Source of the DNA: Arctopsyche grandis
Lineage: Eukaryota; Arthropoda; Insecta; Trichoptera; Hydropsychidae
DNA: 64,000 bases
Direction: 5' to 3'
NCBI RefSeq assembly: GCF_051622035.1
Contig: NC_135360.1
Location: forward strand, 4,278,001 to 4,342,000
Shown here: positions 36,662 to 46,501 of the stretch, piece after piece
Position numbering within the stretch: the stretch's first letter is position 1
Layout of the letters: the number at the start of each line of letters is the position of its first letter
Position numbers and translations under genes: made by a program
Notes under the pieces: generated by a model
Databases searched by the model: none
Seen by the model: only the letters and a program-made list of their open reading frames with translations
Told to the model about the DNA's origin: nothing

Positions 36662-37042
36662 TTTTCTGGTCCGCACGTTTCTAATTGTCCTTTTCATATT
36701 TGATATGGACGGCAATTGAGCTGCCACTGCATTTCCCACGCCAGAAAAAGCTTGAGACAGCAGGAAATGGGGTGGATCTCTGGTGTTCTCCGCCATATCT
36801 CTAACGGTCTCCATAACTTTGGCTGCTTGTAGCTTTGCAGCATCTCCAGCGTGGTTGTGGTCGTCTTTGTATGAAAACACTATATCGTCCGTAGTTATAA
36901 TTCTGGCGCGGCACTTGAATCTACTGTACTTGTCGCATTTCCAATAAGTTTTATGGTGGATTGTTTTGTCCTTAACGAACAGGTAGTGATCGAAGGACAA
37001 TTTCTGCTTGCCTTTTTCACTTGAAATGAACTCCAAAGGCAT
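36662..37042 (-). pseudogene. FLYWCH zinc-finger protein exon truncated by a LINE
   Basis: The minus strand opens with MPLEFISSEKGKQKLSFDHY, followed by FVKDKTIHHKTYWKCDKYSR and FKCRARIITTD. This gives the F-x-x-x-W-x-C...C...H-x-H pattern of a FLYWCH finger (last histidines in KDDHNHAGD). It continues with VMETVRDMAENTRDPPHFLL, as in proteins that pair FLYWCH with a Mutator-like transposase. The frame runs into the A-rich tail of the LINE at 36660, so the 3' part is lost. It could be a host gene exon or part of a Mutator-like element. Confidence 0.65.
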
Positions 37043-37464
37043 TTTTAATTTATATGAGAAACAAACACGCGTGTGACAGATAAGCGGCGTAGCGATAAAC
37101 GGCGTAGCGATAAGCGGCGTAGCTAACAGACAAAGCGAGCTTAACAGTGAACTGAGTTTCAATGTCATGACCAGGAAGCTTTTATAGTAATCCTAATACG
37201 GCAGGGGCTCCCAAACTTTTTCTGCAATATAACACTTCGCAAAACCGGAAATTTTTACGGAAACATTTATTTTTTGGGTAATCATAATAGTAAAAAAATA
37301 CAAATAAAATATGTTATTAAAACAATTATTATTTATTTTATAACTATTTTCAAAACATATTAGAATTAAAATACGAGTAAATAAAGCTCGTAATGACAAA
37401 CGATTTTGAACCGTATAAAAATGATTGTATTTCATAATATTTGTTATTGTAAGTGTAATTATAT

Positions 37465-37700
37465 AGTGCTAGTAGTTTTACCCGGCTTCGCTCGGTATTT
37501 GTAATATAAACCGCTTAAACATGGCTAATCTAATAGTAAACATTTTATTAAATGTATTTGAATAGTTTTATCTAATTTAAATTTATTTGAATATTCATTT
37601 GTTTTTTTATTAAATTGAACGTCACGGACTCTACGAACCAAACAAACATACATACATAGTACATACATATATACAAAGTCTCTTTCAAAATTATATACTA
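37465..37700 (+). repeat. dispersed repeat, copy 1 ('acccggctt' type)
   Basis: TTTTACCCGGCTTCGCTCGG and the following 200 bp match 38635-38830. A short inverted piece (ACGGGCAAAGCCGGG) lies at 40900. Such 'cgaagccgggta' edges are common at the ends of insect retroelements. Confidence 0.65.
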
Positions 37701-38629
37701 TATTTGCATGGTAAGGAATGTGAAGACAGGATAGACGCAATGGATCTGTTTTGTTAAGAAAATTTATGTAAAAAAAGCGATTTGCGGAGTCATCATTATA
37801 ATATGCTCAAGGTTTAATATATTTGTCTACTATTTCGTCATACTTATATTACTGATAAATGGTTTTAATAAAAATAAAAAAATTACAAAGTACATAAAAT
37901 ATATTTTCTTTGAATTAAATCTCACTACAAAATAAATTTGATGAAATTCTTGTGCTTGTTTCAAGGAACGTTTTTTAAAATTCGGTTCAAATGATGCGAG
38001 ATATACCCTTAAGTCTGGAGCTGCATTCAATTATGTATTTCTATGTCTTTTATTAAACGATATCGGTTGCCGGATTTTCAATCATCGAATGTACATATTG
38101 ACATCGTATATGATTAATTAAGATAATGTTTATTAATTATATAAAATATTTCTATTTATGATTCATTCAAGTGATACACGTACCACGGGTTGGGAACCGC
38201 TGCTCTAGGTTGTTAAAAAACGCTGTTGTAAACAAAATATCGAAAAATTTGGTTTTGAATTCCATTATTGCATCAGTGGACTCATGGGACGATGGCTCCT
38301 CGGCTCCTCGTCAATTAAATTCTCTTTTGGATCCGATTATTTGAATTGGGACTGAAATCGTCAGTTAAATCCGCATCTATTACGAGAACTTTTTTACAAT
38401 TTCAATAACTCCTTTCACTACATCAATTTATATTAGAATCTTTATACAAAATATCGATAACGCGGACTCTCATAGAAAGTTTATTTCTTATCGAACCGGG
38501 TTCTTGAATTACTAGAAGAAAGATAGTACCGCAAAATCGCAAGCATTTTTTTGCCATTCTACACGTCACGGGCACGAGAAGGAGATGATGGAAATTATAA
38601 ACACAATTTTGATATCCTTATATTATCCT

Positions 38630-38830
38630 TATAGTGGTTTTACCCGGCTTTGCTTGGTATTTGTAATAAAAACCGCTTAAAAATGGCCAATCTGTAAATT
38701 TATTTGAATAGTTTTGTTTTATTCAAATTTTGAATATTCATTTGTTTTTGTTTTATTAAATTTAATGTCACGATTCTACGAACCAACGATAGTTACATAC
38801 ATACAAAGTCTCTTTCGAAAATATATATAT
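38630..38830 (+). repeat. dispersed repeat, copy 2 ('acccggctt' type)
   Basis: Diverged copy of 37465-37700, sharing 'tttacccggct', 'ttgaatattcatttg' and 'tacatacaaagtctctttc'. No ORF. Confidence 0.65.
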
Positions 38831-38954
38831 TAGATTTCCCAAAGAAGCAGTTTATGTAAATGAGATCTATGTAGACATGTTTTGAGATTCATGAATCATG
38901 AATATATGTAAGTCCCGAATAATAACACAAACTACCAGTTACATTTACAAGCTA

Positions 38955-39335
38955 CTAGTATAACAGTTTAATCACAAGTTACTGTTATAATATGTGGGGT
39001 TAAAACAATATGTATCTAGTGGAAATTAAGAACTTTAAATCTGGAACGACACATGCGTTCGCAATAAAGTACCATGTGGGGTTGACAATTATATATTGTT
39101 TCAACCCCCTTACATTATTGTTAACAATTGTGTCTATTTGAAACACACGTCTTTATAATTATCAACATTATTGTATGTTTTCAAGTAGTGATAATTGTCA
39201 ACCCCACATGGTACTTTATTGCGAACGCATGGGTCGTTCCAGATTTAAAGTTCTTAATTTCCACTAGATACATAATGTTTTAACCCCACATATTATAACA
39301 GTAGCTTGTGATTAAACTGTTATACTAGTAGTATA
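38955..39335. mobile_element. fold-back (MITE-like) element
   Basis: Two arms of about 135 bp (38959-39093 and 39197-39331) are nearly perfect reverse complements. They include AGTTTAATCACAAG/CTTGTGATTAAACT, the phrase CCCCACATATTATAACAG, and TACCATGTGGGGTTGACAAT against ATTGTCAACCCCACATGGTA. The loop is about 100 bp. No coding capacity. Transcribed, it would form a long hairpin. Confidence 0.85.
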
Positions 39336-41082
39336 TAACTTATAAGAATAGACATATGTTTGCAATATTGTACGTGGGGTTAATTCCTTGGGAGTAATTC
39401 ACATAACAATTACATATATTCTAACATCTGGCACGAACGAACGCATTTAGAAAGATTTCTTCTATTATGAGAAATTGTAAACAATTTTGTCGTTCAATTC
39501 TACAAAACCTTCCAAGAAGTACATACCTATGCATATTCTGAAACATCAAATACGGACCGCGCCCTTTGTCTTGGAGCGATATAGCACAAAGACTGTGAGA
39601 ACCTTTTAAAAACATTCGTACAAATTTAATGTTAATACTAAAAAAAATGCACTTTAATAGTTCTCGAAATTCTGCAATACAATACAGTGCAATAAAATTA
39701 TTGAGTGAAACTTCGAAATATTTTTAATCAGTGTTGAATACTTAAAAAAAATATCCCGTAGTATTTACAGAATTTCATTATTTCGTAATGCGATTAGGTA
39801 TATCAAAAACTAAAGGAAAGAGTTAAAATAATACCTAATAAACATTTTCGTCACATCTATCATATATGGTAAGTTTCATTAAATGGTAAGAAATGAGGTC
39901 GAATTTATTAAATAGTGTACTAATGGAGATTTTGAAAAAACCTATTGCTGAATATGGCGGATTAAATGCATTAAATGCTTCCGCATTCAAAATAATACAT
40001 ATGAACCCACAATATTTAAGAACTCATGAGCTTAAATTCAAACCGCTAAGTGGATACCGAACTATATTAATTTCATTTGAATTTATATTTTTTAATTTTT
40101 AGCCCTATTTTATTACAATTCAAAATAAGATGGTTACGTATTTTCGAGGAATTTTTATATTTTACGACCCCCGTATTGTGTGTACATATGTATTGTTTTG
40201 AATGCTGGAGAAAACTTGGTATCAGCTAGTTTGTGCGTATATCCATTTAGCGGTGCGTTTGAATCCCAGGTCATAAAGATGTCGAGCCGACATTCGGCAC
40301 CCTTTAAACTTGAGCCGCCAAGTACAAATTCGCATAAATTTGAAAATGGTCAAATTAGCCCCGAGACTGTTTTTGAGTGCATATACCTACATACATATAT
40401 TGATTTACAACTGCCTATTTGCGAGCTTGGAATTTGATTTTAAGCTCACCCCTGAAGGCGTTTGTACGTGAATACGGAGCTTTGCGGATCATTTATACAA
40501 AATTCAAATGTTTTACATGATTTCATCCGAAACGAGGTTGAATCGTAACGAGGATGGCAATTTATTTTCAACTGTTTCATCAAGTAATAATATTTATGCA
40601 TACAATATTTGATATAAGTACATATACACATGTTACAACGAAATCACACCATTTTTAAGTTACATATTCATATGTATGTGCATGTAGGTACTAGTCACTA
40701 GTGCGAAAGTATTCGGTTATGATATCACTAAAACGCTAGTGAAAATGTGTTTTCACTGACAATATGACCCCACTTAACACACATAAAACAAAGATTTTTG
40801 ATTTATTATTTATTTATTCCTTAGATATTAATCAATTTATAGTCAGTATTTTAATATGCATAGATTGTCAGTATTTTTATTATTTATCCGGTCACAATAA
40901 CACGGGCAAAGCCGGGTAGTAACACTGGGAATTTTATAAAATTATTTTTTACATATTGTTATTTTTACTATTTTAAATTACTTTTGTATATATTTATTTT
41001 CTTTTCATGCCTTCTTTTAAAGTATTTGATTTTTGTATGTTGTCAAAAAAATCAATTCACTATATTAAAAAAAAAATTATAC
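39336..41082. other. no convincing gene
   Basis: Several ORFs of 60-85 codons (39615-39421 minus, 39893-40102 plus, 40180-40437 plus) have no recognisable domain and no supporting splice structure. AT-rich with tacata/catatg microsatellite-like patches. Confidence 0.4.
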
Positions 41083-41245
41083 TTTCTCGAGAATTTTCGA
41101 GAATCTCGAGAAACCAAAAAAGAAAATCTCGAATTCTCGAGATTCAAATATTTCGAGAAAATAAGATTCTCAAATCTCGAGATTCAAATATTCCGAGAAA
41201 AGGAGATTCTCGAATCTCGAGAATCAAAAAAAGTCGAGAAATCAC
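41083..41245. repeat. TCTCGAGA-rich simple repeat
   Basis: Degenerate tandem palindromic units (TCTCGAGATTCAAATATTTC, about 40 bp period) over 160 bp. A short relative is at 5335-5390. Confidence 0.8.
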
Positions 41246-41400
41246 AACCTCTAGTCTACGCCGAGTTTGAGCGCAATGTGTAATAAGAATTTAAATAAAA
41301 TTATATGTTACTATGCCATCAGTTAACATCAAGTCAAATAATAACTTTACGTATTATTAAAAATACTATAATAAGAGTGCATATTATTAAATATATTACT

Positions 41401-41620
41401 GGGTTCGGTGATTACTGGTCACAAATTACTCGTCACAAAGTCACTAAAATCTCTATAACGGAACATCTGGCGGCCGAAAAGTACATCATACTAACGATAA
41501 CTATCATAGTAACGAGAACTTGAGTGCCAAATATTGTGTATTCGCGATTTTCATGACTAAATATGTCTTTGTGACCACCCCAATGTGACGAATAGTCCAA
41601 TTACCATATTACTGCTAGTT
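41401..41620. mobile_element. MITE-like element, paralogue at 52512-52735
   Basis: GGTTCGGTGATTACTGGTCA at the left end, 'cactaaaatctctataacggaacatctggc' inside and a right end ending near GTCCAATTACC. The same 210 bp occur at 52512. The left end also starts the fold-back element at 53952, so they form one family. No ORF. Confidence 0.75.
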
Positions 41621-41808
41621 AACATTGAAAATTAGGTTAATGTGTTATTTGACGAATAGAGATTCGAAAAATACGTCTTTCGGTAAACTGGTTTCCGAAG
41701 AAAGTGTCATTAGTAAAATAGCACTAGCAATTTGCTCATTACCATATCTAAGGATCCATCATTCTCCACTCTCCAGACTTCTATGGTGTTTTTCCCGTCC
41801 AAGTAGCG

Positions 41809-43058
41809 ATGGAGTGCAGACTTTGTCGACTTTGCTCTGCTCGACCAGAGGCTTTCGTCTCCATCCACGACGATCCTCATCCACAGCATTTGGTTCAACG
41901 CATTTGGACCTGCTGTCAGCTGCGGGTTAGTTACACTTAAACCATTGCTATTGCTAATTCTTTAGTTCTCGTAATCTTCAATTCATTTTTCATCTGCAGG
42001 TTAGGAAAGATGATCGTCTGCCGGATATGATATGCCTTTCGTGTGTCAACAATCTAGAGTTGCTCGACAGCTTTCGGAACGCTTGTCTTCAGAGTGACAA
42101 AACATCGAGGATCAGATCAGATGAGTGCTTGGATATCAAGGTAGAGGAAGTTTTGCTGGAAGATTTAATATGGGAAAAAGAGTCTGGAGCTGATTTTCCA
42201 CCAAACATTTCGAATTGGCAAGACGATGGCGAGGTAAGTGAATGGAATTTGAGTGCATCAGAACGATTCCAAGCAAAACATGAATCAAATCGAAAATAGA
42301 AAATGCACCCGTAAAATGACATCGAATCACAATATAAAAATGTTACATGTATTAAATTTTACAACATTTGGTTTATTTTGTAGACACGTGGAGGAAACAT
42401 TATTTCGGACGATAAAGTGATAGAAATAAAATATACTATTGGCATTCCAGCAGAAGAAGTACCATTGCGAGATGATGACCCTACATATTCCGAATTGGAC
42501 CATAAAATGAATTTTCAAGACAAATTGCTTACTCGTGAACACACTCTTGTAACACCTAAAACATCTCAAACTCGTATTAAGCCGTATAAATGTGACAATT
42601 GTACGAATAAATTTACCACTAAACAAGGACTCAGTTTGCACATGAATGTTCACACTGAGATAAAGCCACACTTTAGAAGTCATATGCAATACCACTCTGG
42701 AAAAAAACCGTTCAAATGTGATATTTGCTTAAAATCGTTCACTTACGAATTTAGCTTTAACAAACACATGAAAATCCACTCTGGAGGAAAACCGTTCCAA
42801 TGTGATACTTGCTTACAATCGTTCACTTACGAATTTAGCTTTTCGAAACATATGAAAATCCACTCTGGAGGAAAACCGTTCCAATGTGATATTTGCTTAA
42901 AATCATTCATTTACAAATCTAGCTTTTCCAAACATATGAAAATCCACTCCGGAGTAAAACCGCACGAATGTGATATTTGTTTAAGATCATTCACTTACGA
43001 ATTTAGCTTTTTGAAACATATGAAAATCCACTCTGAAGGAAAAACTGTTCGAATGTAA
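41809..43058 (+). CDS. ZAD C2H2 zinc-finger protein A, 3 exons, 341 aa
   Basis: Exons 41809-41925, 42000-42233 and 42384-43058, all in phase 0 with GT-AG sites. Exons 1-2 encode a ZAD domain: MECRLC...RIWTCCQLR, then LPDMICLSCVNNLELLDSF. The two CxxC pairs (ECRLC, ICLSC) would bind zinc, and the domain dimerises such factors in insects. A linker precedes one clean finger (CDNCTNKFTTKQGLSLHMNV), a broken finger lacking its cysteines (HFRSHMQYH) and four near-identical fingers of CDICLKSFTYEFSFNKHMKI type. The protein ends KTVRM-stop where another finger would start; see findings. Likely a DNA-binding regulator. Closest relatives in the window are B and C. Start chosen because it aligns with B and C. 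Confidence 0.85.
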
Positions 43059-43199
43059 CGTTTATTTTTAAATCATTCAAGGCAAAATATGTACATGTAA
43101 GTATTTGTAGTGGAGTAAAACCGACCAGTTGAACCGGGCCGGCAGTAATCCGGTCCAACTGGCGTAGGTACGTCATATTTGTCGTCTATTCTAGAAACA

Positions 43200-43353
43200 A
43201 TGGCAGACGCAATTTTCAACTAGGACATATTAGTTTGGTTGGTGGAATCTCGTCCCATCTTGTGGGACAAGACTAGTGAATCATACAAGAATAAAATACA
43301 GACAAGAAATGCGTGGAAAGCCGTGTGCGAAGGAACGATGAAGAAAAAATCTA
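43200..43353 (+). pseudogene. MADF-domain exon with an in-frame stop
   Basis: From ATG at 43200 the frame reads MADAIFN, a TAG stop, then DILVWLVESRPILWDKTSES and YKNKIQTRNAWKAVCEG, up to a GTGCGT donor at 43354. LIxLVExRPxLWD...YKNKxxRxxAW is the MADF (Myb/SANT-like) domain pattern of insect transcription factors. The stop and the absence of a continuation nearby suggest a relic. A small palindrome (CCAGTTGAACCGG ... CCGGTCCAACTGG) lies just upstream at 43127-43161. Confidence 0.6.
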
Positions 43354-43479
43354 GTGCGTAGTTATTATTTATTATTTTTATTTATTTATTACAATTTTGC
43401 AATAGTGACATTATAGAGTAGTTAGAAGTCGTTACTATGGGCTAAACAAAAAATGAAAAAGGATTATGTAAAGTGAGAA

Positions 43480-44185
43480 GATTTGGTGCCACTTTAGTAT
43501 ACCTTCACATATCTACTTTAGTACTAAGCCCGCTTTAAAGATCAAGGAATTTGACCCTTAAAGCCCTCAACATGAGGCCACCACCCCCCCAACGAATACA
43601 GTCTAAGAGACCCTTTCGTCGGAGAGCGAGACAGTTGTTCATGAATATCACAAAAGAACAACCGCACATCACTGTTCTAATAAAAAAAACCACACTGTAC
43701 ATAACCAAGTACAAAATAAACAACAACGCATGAACACATAAAGCGCGCATGCGTTAAGAAATCTAATTTAGTATGCGATCTACCTTCACGTTTTTACTTT
43801 AATATGCGGTCTCACTGTATCAGTTCTCGCGTGTGACAGTGAGACTGAATAATACCGACCCTAACAGCCTAATCTTAAATGAATAGGGCCAACCCTAACT
43901 TATCCGAACCTAACCTGATTCTTAAATAAATAGGTGTTGGCTGCTAAGATATGGTTTTTTTTGTGAAAATACTGATGAAATAAAACTAAAAAAAAAGATA
44001 GCTCAGCAGCCAACACCTATTTATTAAAGGGTCAGGTTAGGTTAGGTTAAGTTAGGGTTGGCCCTATAAAAAACAAAAATTATAATAAGCAGGTCGTTGC
44101 TACGATACAAATAAAAAAAATAATCGACTGCGATTCAAAGGTTAGATCGCATGCTAAGGTAGACCGCATAATTAAGTGGCTCCGA
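43480..44185. mobile_element. hairpin MITE carrying TTAGG-like words
   Basis: Inverted arms: 43885-43955 (AATAGGGCCAACCCTAACTT ... AAATAGGTGTTGGCTGC) against 43998-44068 (GCAGCCAACACCTATTTATT ... AGTTAGGGTTGGCCCTAT). Outer arms TATGCGATCTACCTTCAC (43772) and GGTAGACCGCATAATTAAG (44158) are also inverted. The inner right arm contains GGTTAGGTTAGGTTAAGTTAGGG. No ORF. Confidence 0.7.
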
Positions 44186-44298
44186 AGGTTTTTATTAGTT
44201 GTTTATAAATTACATACATGTTAAATTTCTGACATTTGCCAACTAACTGATCCAGTTTCCGCTAAGAAATAATCAGCGAATACGTTTCTAATATCGTT

Positions 44299-44672
44299 AG
44301 CCAGCAGCATGGCTCGGTGGTTGGACTTTTGCCTAGCATCGAGAGGTTGCCGGGTTCGATCCCGTGAGTTGACCTCGATTGAAAGGAACTTATTCCGAGT
44401 ATATTATCTGTAATGCTGCTGGTCAGACTTGGATATTTGTGACTCCAGGTCGATCGTTTCCTATCAGAGTTTGCCAATTTATCTGATGATTCATTATTGA
44501 AACGGTTCCTCCATTAAAAAAATGGCTAAAAACCACCTTACCTACTATATGTCACCACTATTTGAATTTGAGTATGATTTATGTACAATAAAATTTATAT
44601 GCAAATAATTATATTCATAGACGTCTCGTTTATTTCGAGTTTTCAGTGTCTCGTAATTCAGCGACTTATATA
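44299..44672 (+). repeat. tRNA-derived SINE, 3' end shortened
   Basis: Head AGCCAGCAGCATGGCTCGGT, box B GCCGGGTTCGATCCC (44349), body to 'cgtaattcagcgacttatataataac'. The 'ccaggaaggc' module is missing. Confidence 0.8.
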
Positions 44673-45974
44673 ATAACAAGTCGAAAGAAAATCAAAGGCA
44701 TTTATAAATGTTGGCCAGCCAGGGACTAAAAAGGCACCGCAACTGGACAATCTTATGCATCACAGGGACAGCTAGTTGCAACAGTTCAACAGTTGCAATT
44801 GAATTCTGCAAGTCTATAATATGCATCGTATGGGCAACAATACTCGTCTCTTGATAATGTCTCTGATACATCGTCGATTGATTTTGGCAACGATTGCTAA
44901 TATTTTCTATGTTCTTTCACTATGATTTCCATGCTCTTTACTAGTTTAATACTTATTATTATTTTTTTTTATATAACAAATAGATATAAAATAAAAGTTA
45001 TTAATTATTAAAATAAAATCTTTTTTCAATTACCATATTGCTATTGCGAACATCTGCATAAGTTGAATACAATATATTATATCTAAGGGCCGGATAACCA
45101 AGGTGCCGTCTTGAAAAAAACGGACCCAGAGGGTGCTGTGTATTGTTCATTGCATTGTTAAAGGTTCGCTGAACGTTTTTTTTTTGGACTCTAGCTTTGT
45201 AAATAGAACTAAACCGCCCCGATTCCTAGAAAAAGCACTGTGACTATCCGGTGTCTACTCATAACAGTGTCTTGGCGTTGTAGAGGATCCTTCAATTTGT
45301 CGTTTCAGCTCGTGGAAAGAAGGGAAGGACATACGAAAATAATTGAAGAATTCCAAGTAGTCTTTTTTGAATGAAATCGTTAAAAAACATTAATAAGCTT
45401 TATTGTTTGAAATTTCGAAAAGGTGAATTAAAATTAAATTTTTTTAATTTGTTAATATGTACCCTTAATGAGGAGCACTGCATGTCAAACTGTCCCAGAG
45501 GCGTCATACACCCTTCGGGCCGGGGCTTGTATATAATAAATATATCAATTACTTTAAAAAACCAACTGAAGACTCCTGGCATGATATTCAGCGATAAAGT
45601 TTATAATATTATAGACAGGGAAGGTGTGTTGACAGTTGCCGAACCATACGTAGGACGACTCACGGATACACTCATGTTAAGTGTTCTGAATTGCATATAC
45701 ATATATATCCCCATATCGGGTTAGTTAATAATAAAATATTAGGTTTCAAGTATAATATATTGTATTAAGGGTATTCAAGATACCATAGTGCATAAATAAA
45801 ATAAATTAATGGTTTTTAAAGTAGTGAGATGGAAATGATTAAAAAACAGTGTTGGCTTTTTTTTTTATTGAAACAATAACATGACGAAATGAAATAAACA
45901 TCAGCACAAAATAGAAACATGAATTTTAGATAAAATCATCAACACATTTATTGAACAAAGGTATAAACATACAA
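44673..45974. other. no recognised gene
   Basis: A 117-codon plus-strand frame at 45371-45724 (containing NQLKTPGMIFSDKVYNI) has no family I know and overlaps a minus frame. Other parts are AT-rich. Region 45.06-45.30 has slightly higher GC without an ORF. Confidence 0.35.
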
Positions 45975-46320
45975 AACAGAAAATAAAAATACATTAGCAT
46001 GAAACAGGAGCATTGCCTTTACGAAATTTTTAACTGTTCCAAGCTTAATATGAATTGGTGGCATTGTAATATGACTGGATTTGACAAAAGGTAAATTTTT
46101 AATTAATTCCCGGTTCTAGTGATTTTCGGATTGGCCAATCTTTAGTTTGTAGTGCAAATTTCTAGCACGGCTATCCCACTCACACAAAAAAACAAGAATA
46201 TTTTGTGTAGCCCTGCTGTAACCTGAGCAATATACCAACAATCTTCAAATCTGCCACTGATATTTTTCATAGTTGATTTTTTTTAAAAGATTCTCCATAT
46301 TTTCATACGTTTCCTTCACA

Positions 46321-46410
46321 TTAACCGCTTAGACGCCCAGCCGACGCGCTAAGCGTATAATAGATACGGCTGTTTGCGCCTTAAGGCGCTTTGGGCAGCT
46401 AAGCGGTTAA
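46321..46410. mobile_element. 90-bp hairpin insertion
   Basis: Starts TTAACCGCTTAGACGC and ends GGGCAGCTAAGCGGTTAA, with GCGCTAAGCG/CGCCTTAAGGCG inside. It interrupts the pseudogene between the PIAHGF and KETYENM blocks and has the size and symmetry of a very short MITE. Confidence 0.7.
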
Positions 46411-46501
46411 AACCATGAGCAATTGGAAATGATAGCAGTACGTTGGTATTGTGTAGAAGGACCGCTTTTAGACTGAGTTTTGACGCATCTATAAACAATT
46501 T

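Noticed and set aside
45371..45724. 117-codon ORF containing NQLKTPGMIFSDKVYNI
   Set aside because: No recognisable family, an overlapping frame on the other strand, no splice support. Kept only as a note for this gap.
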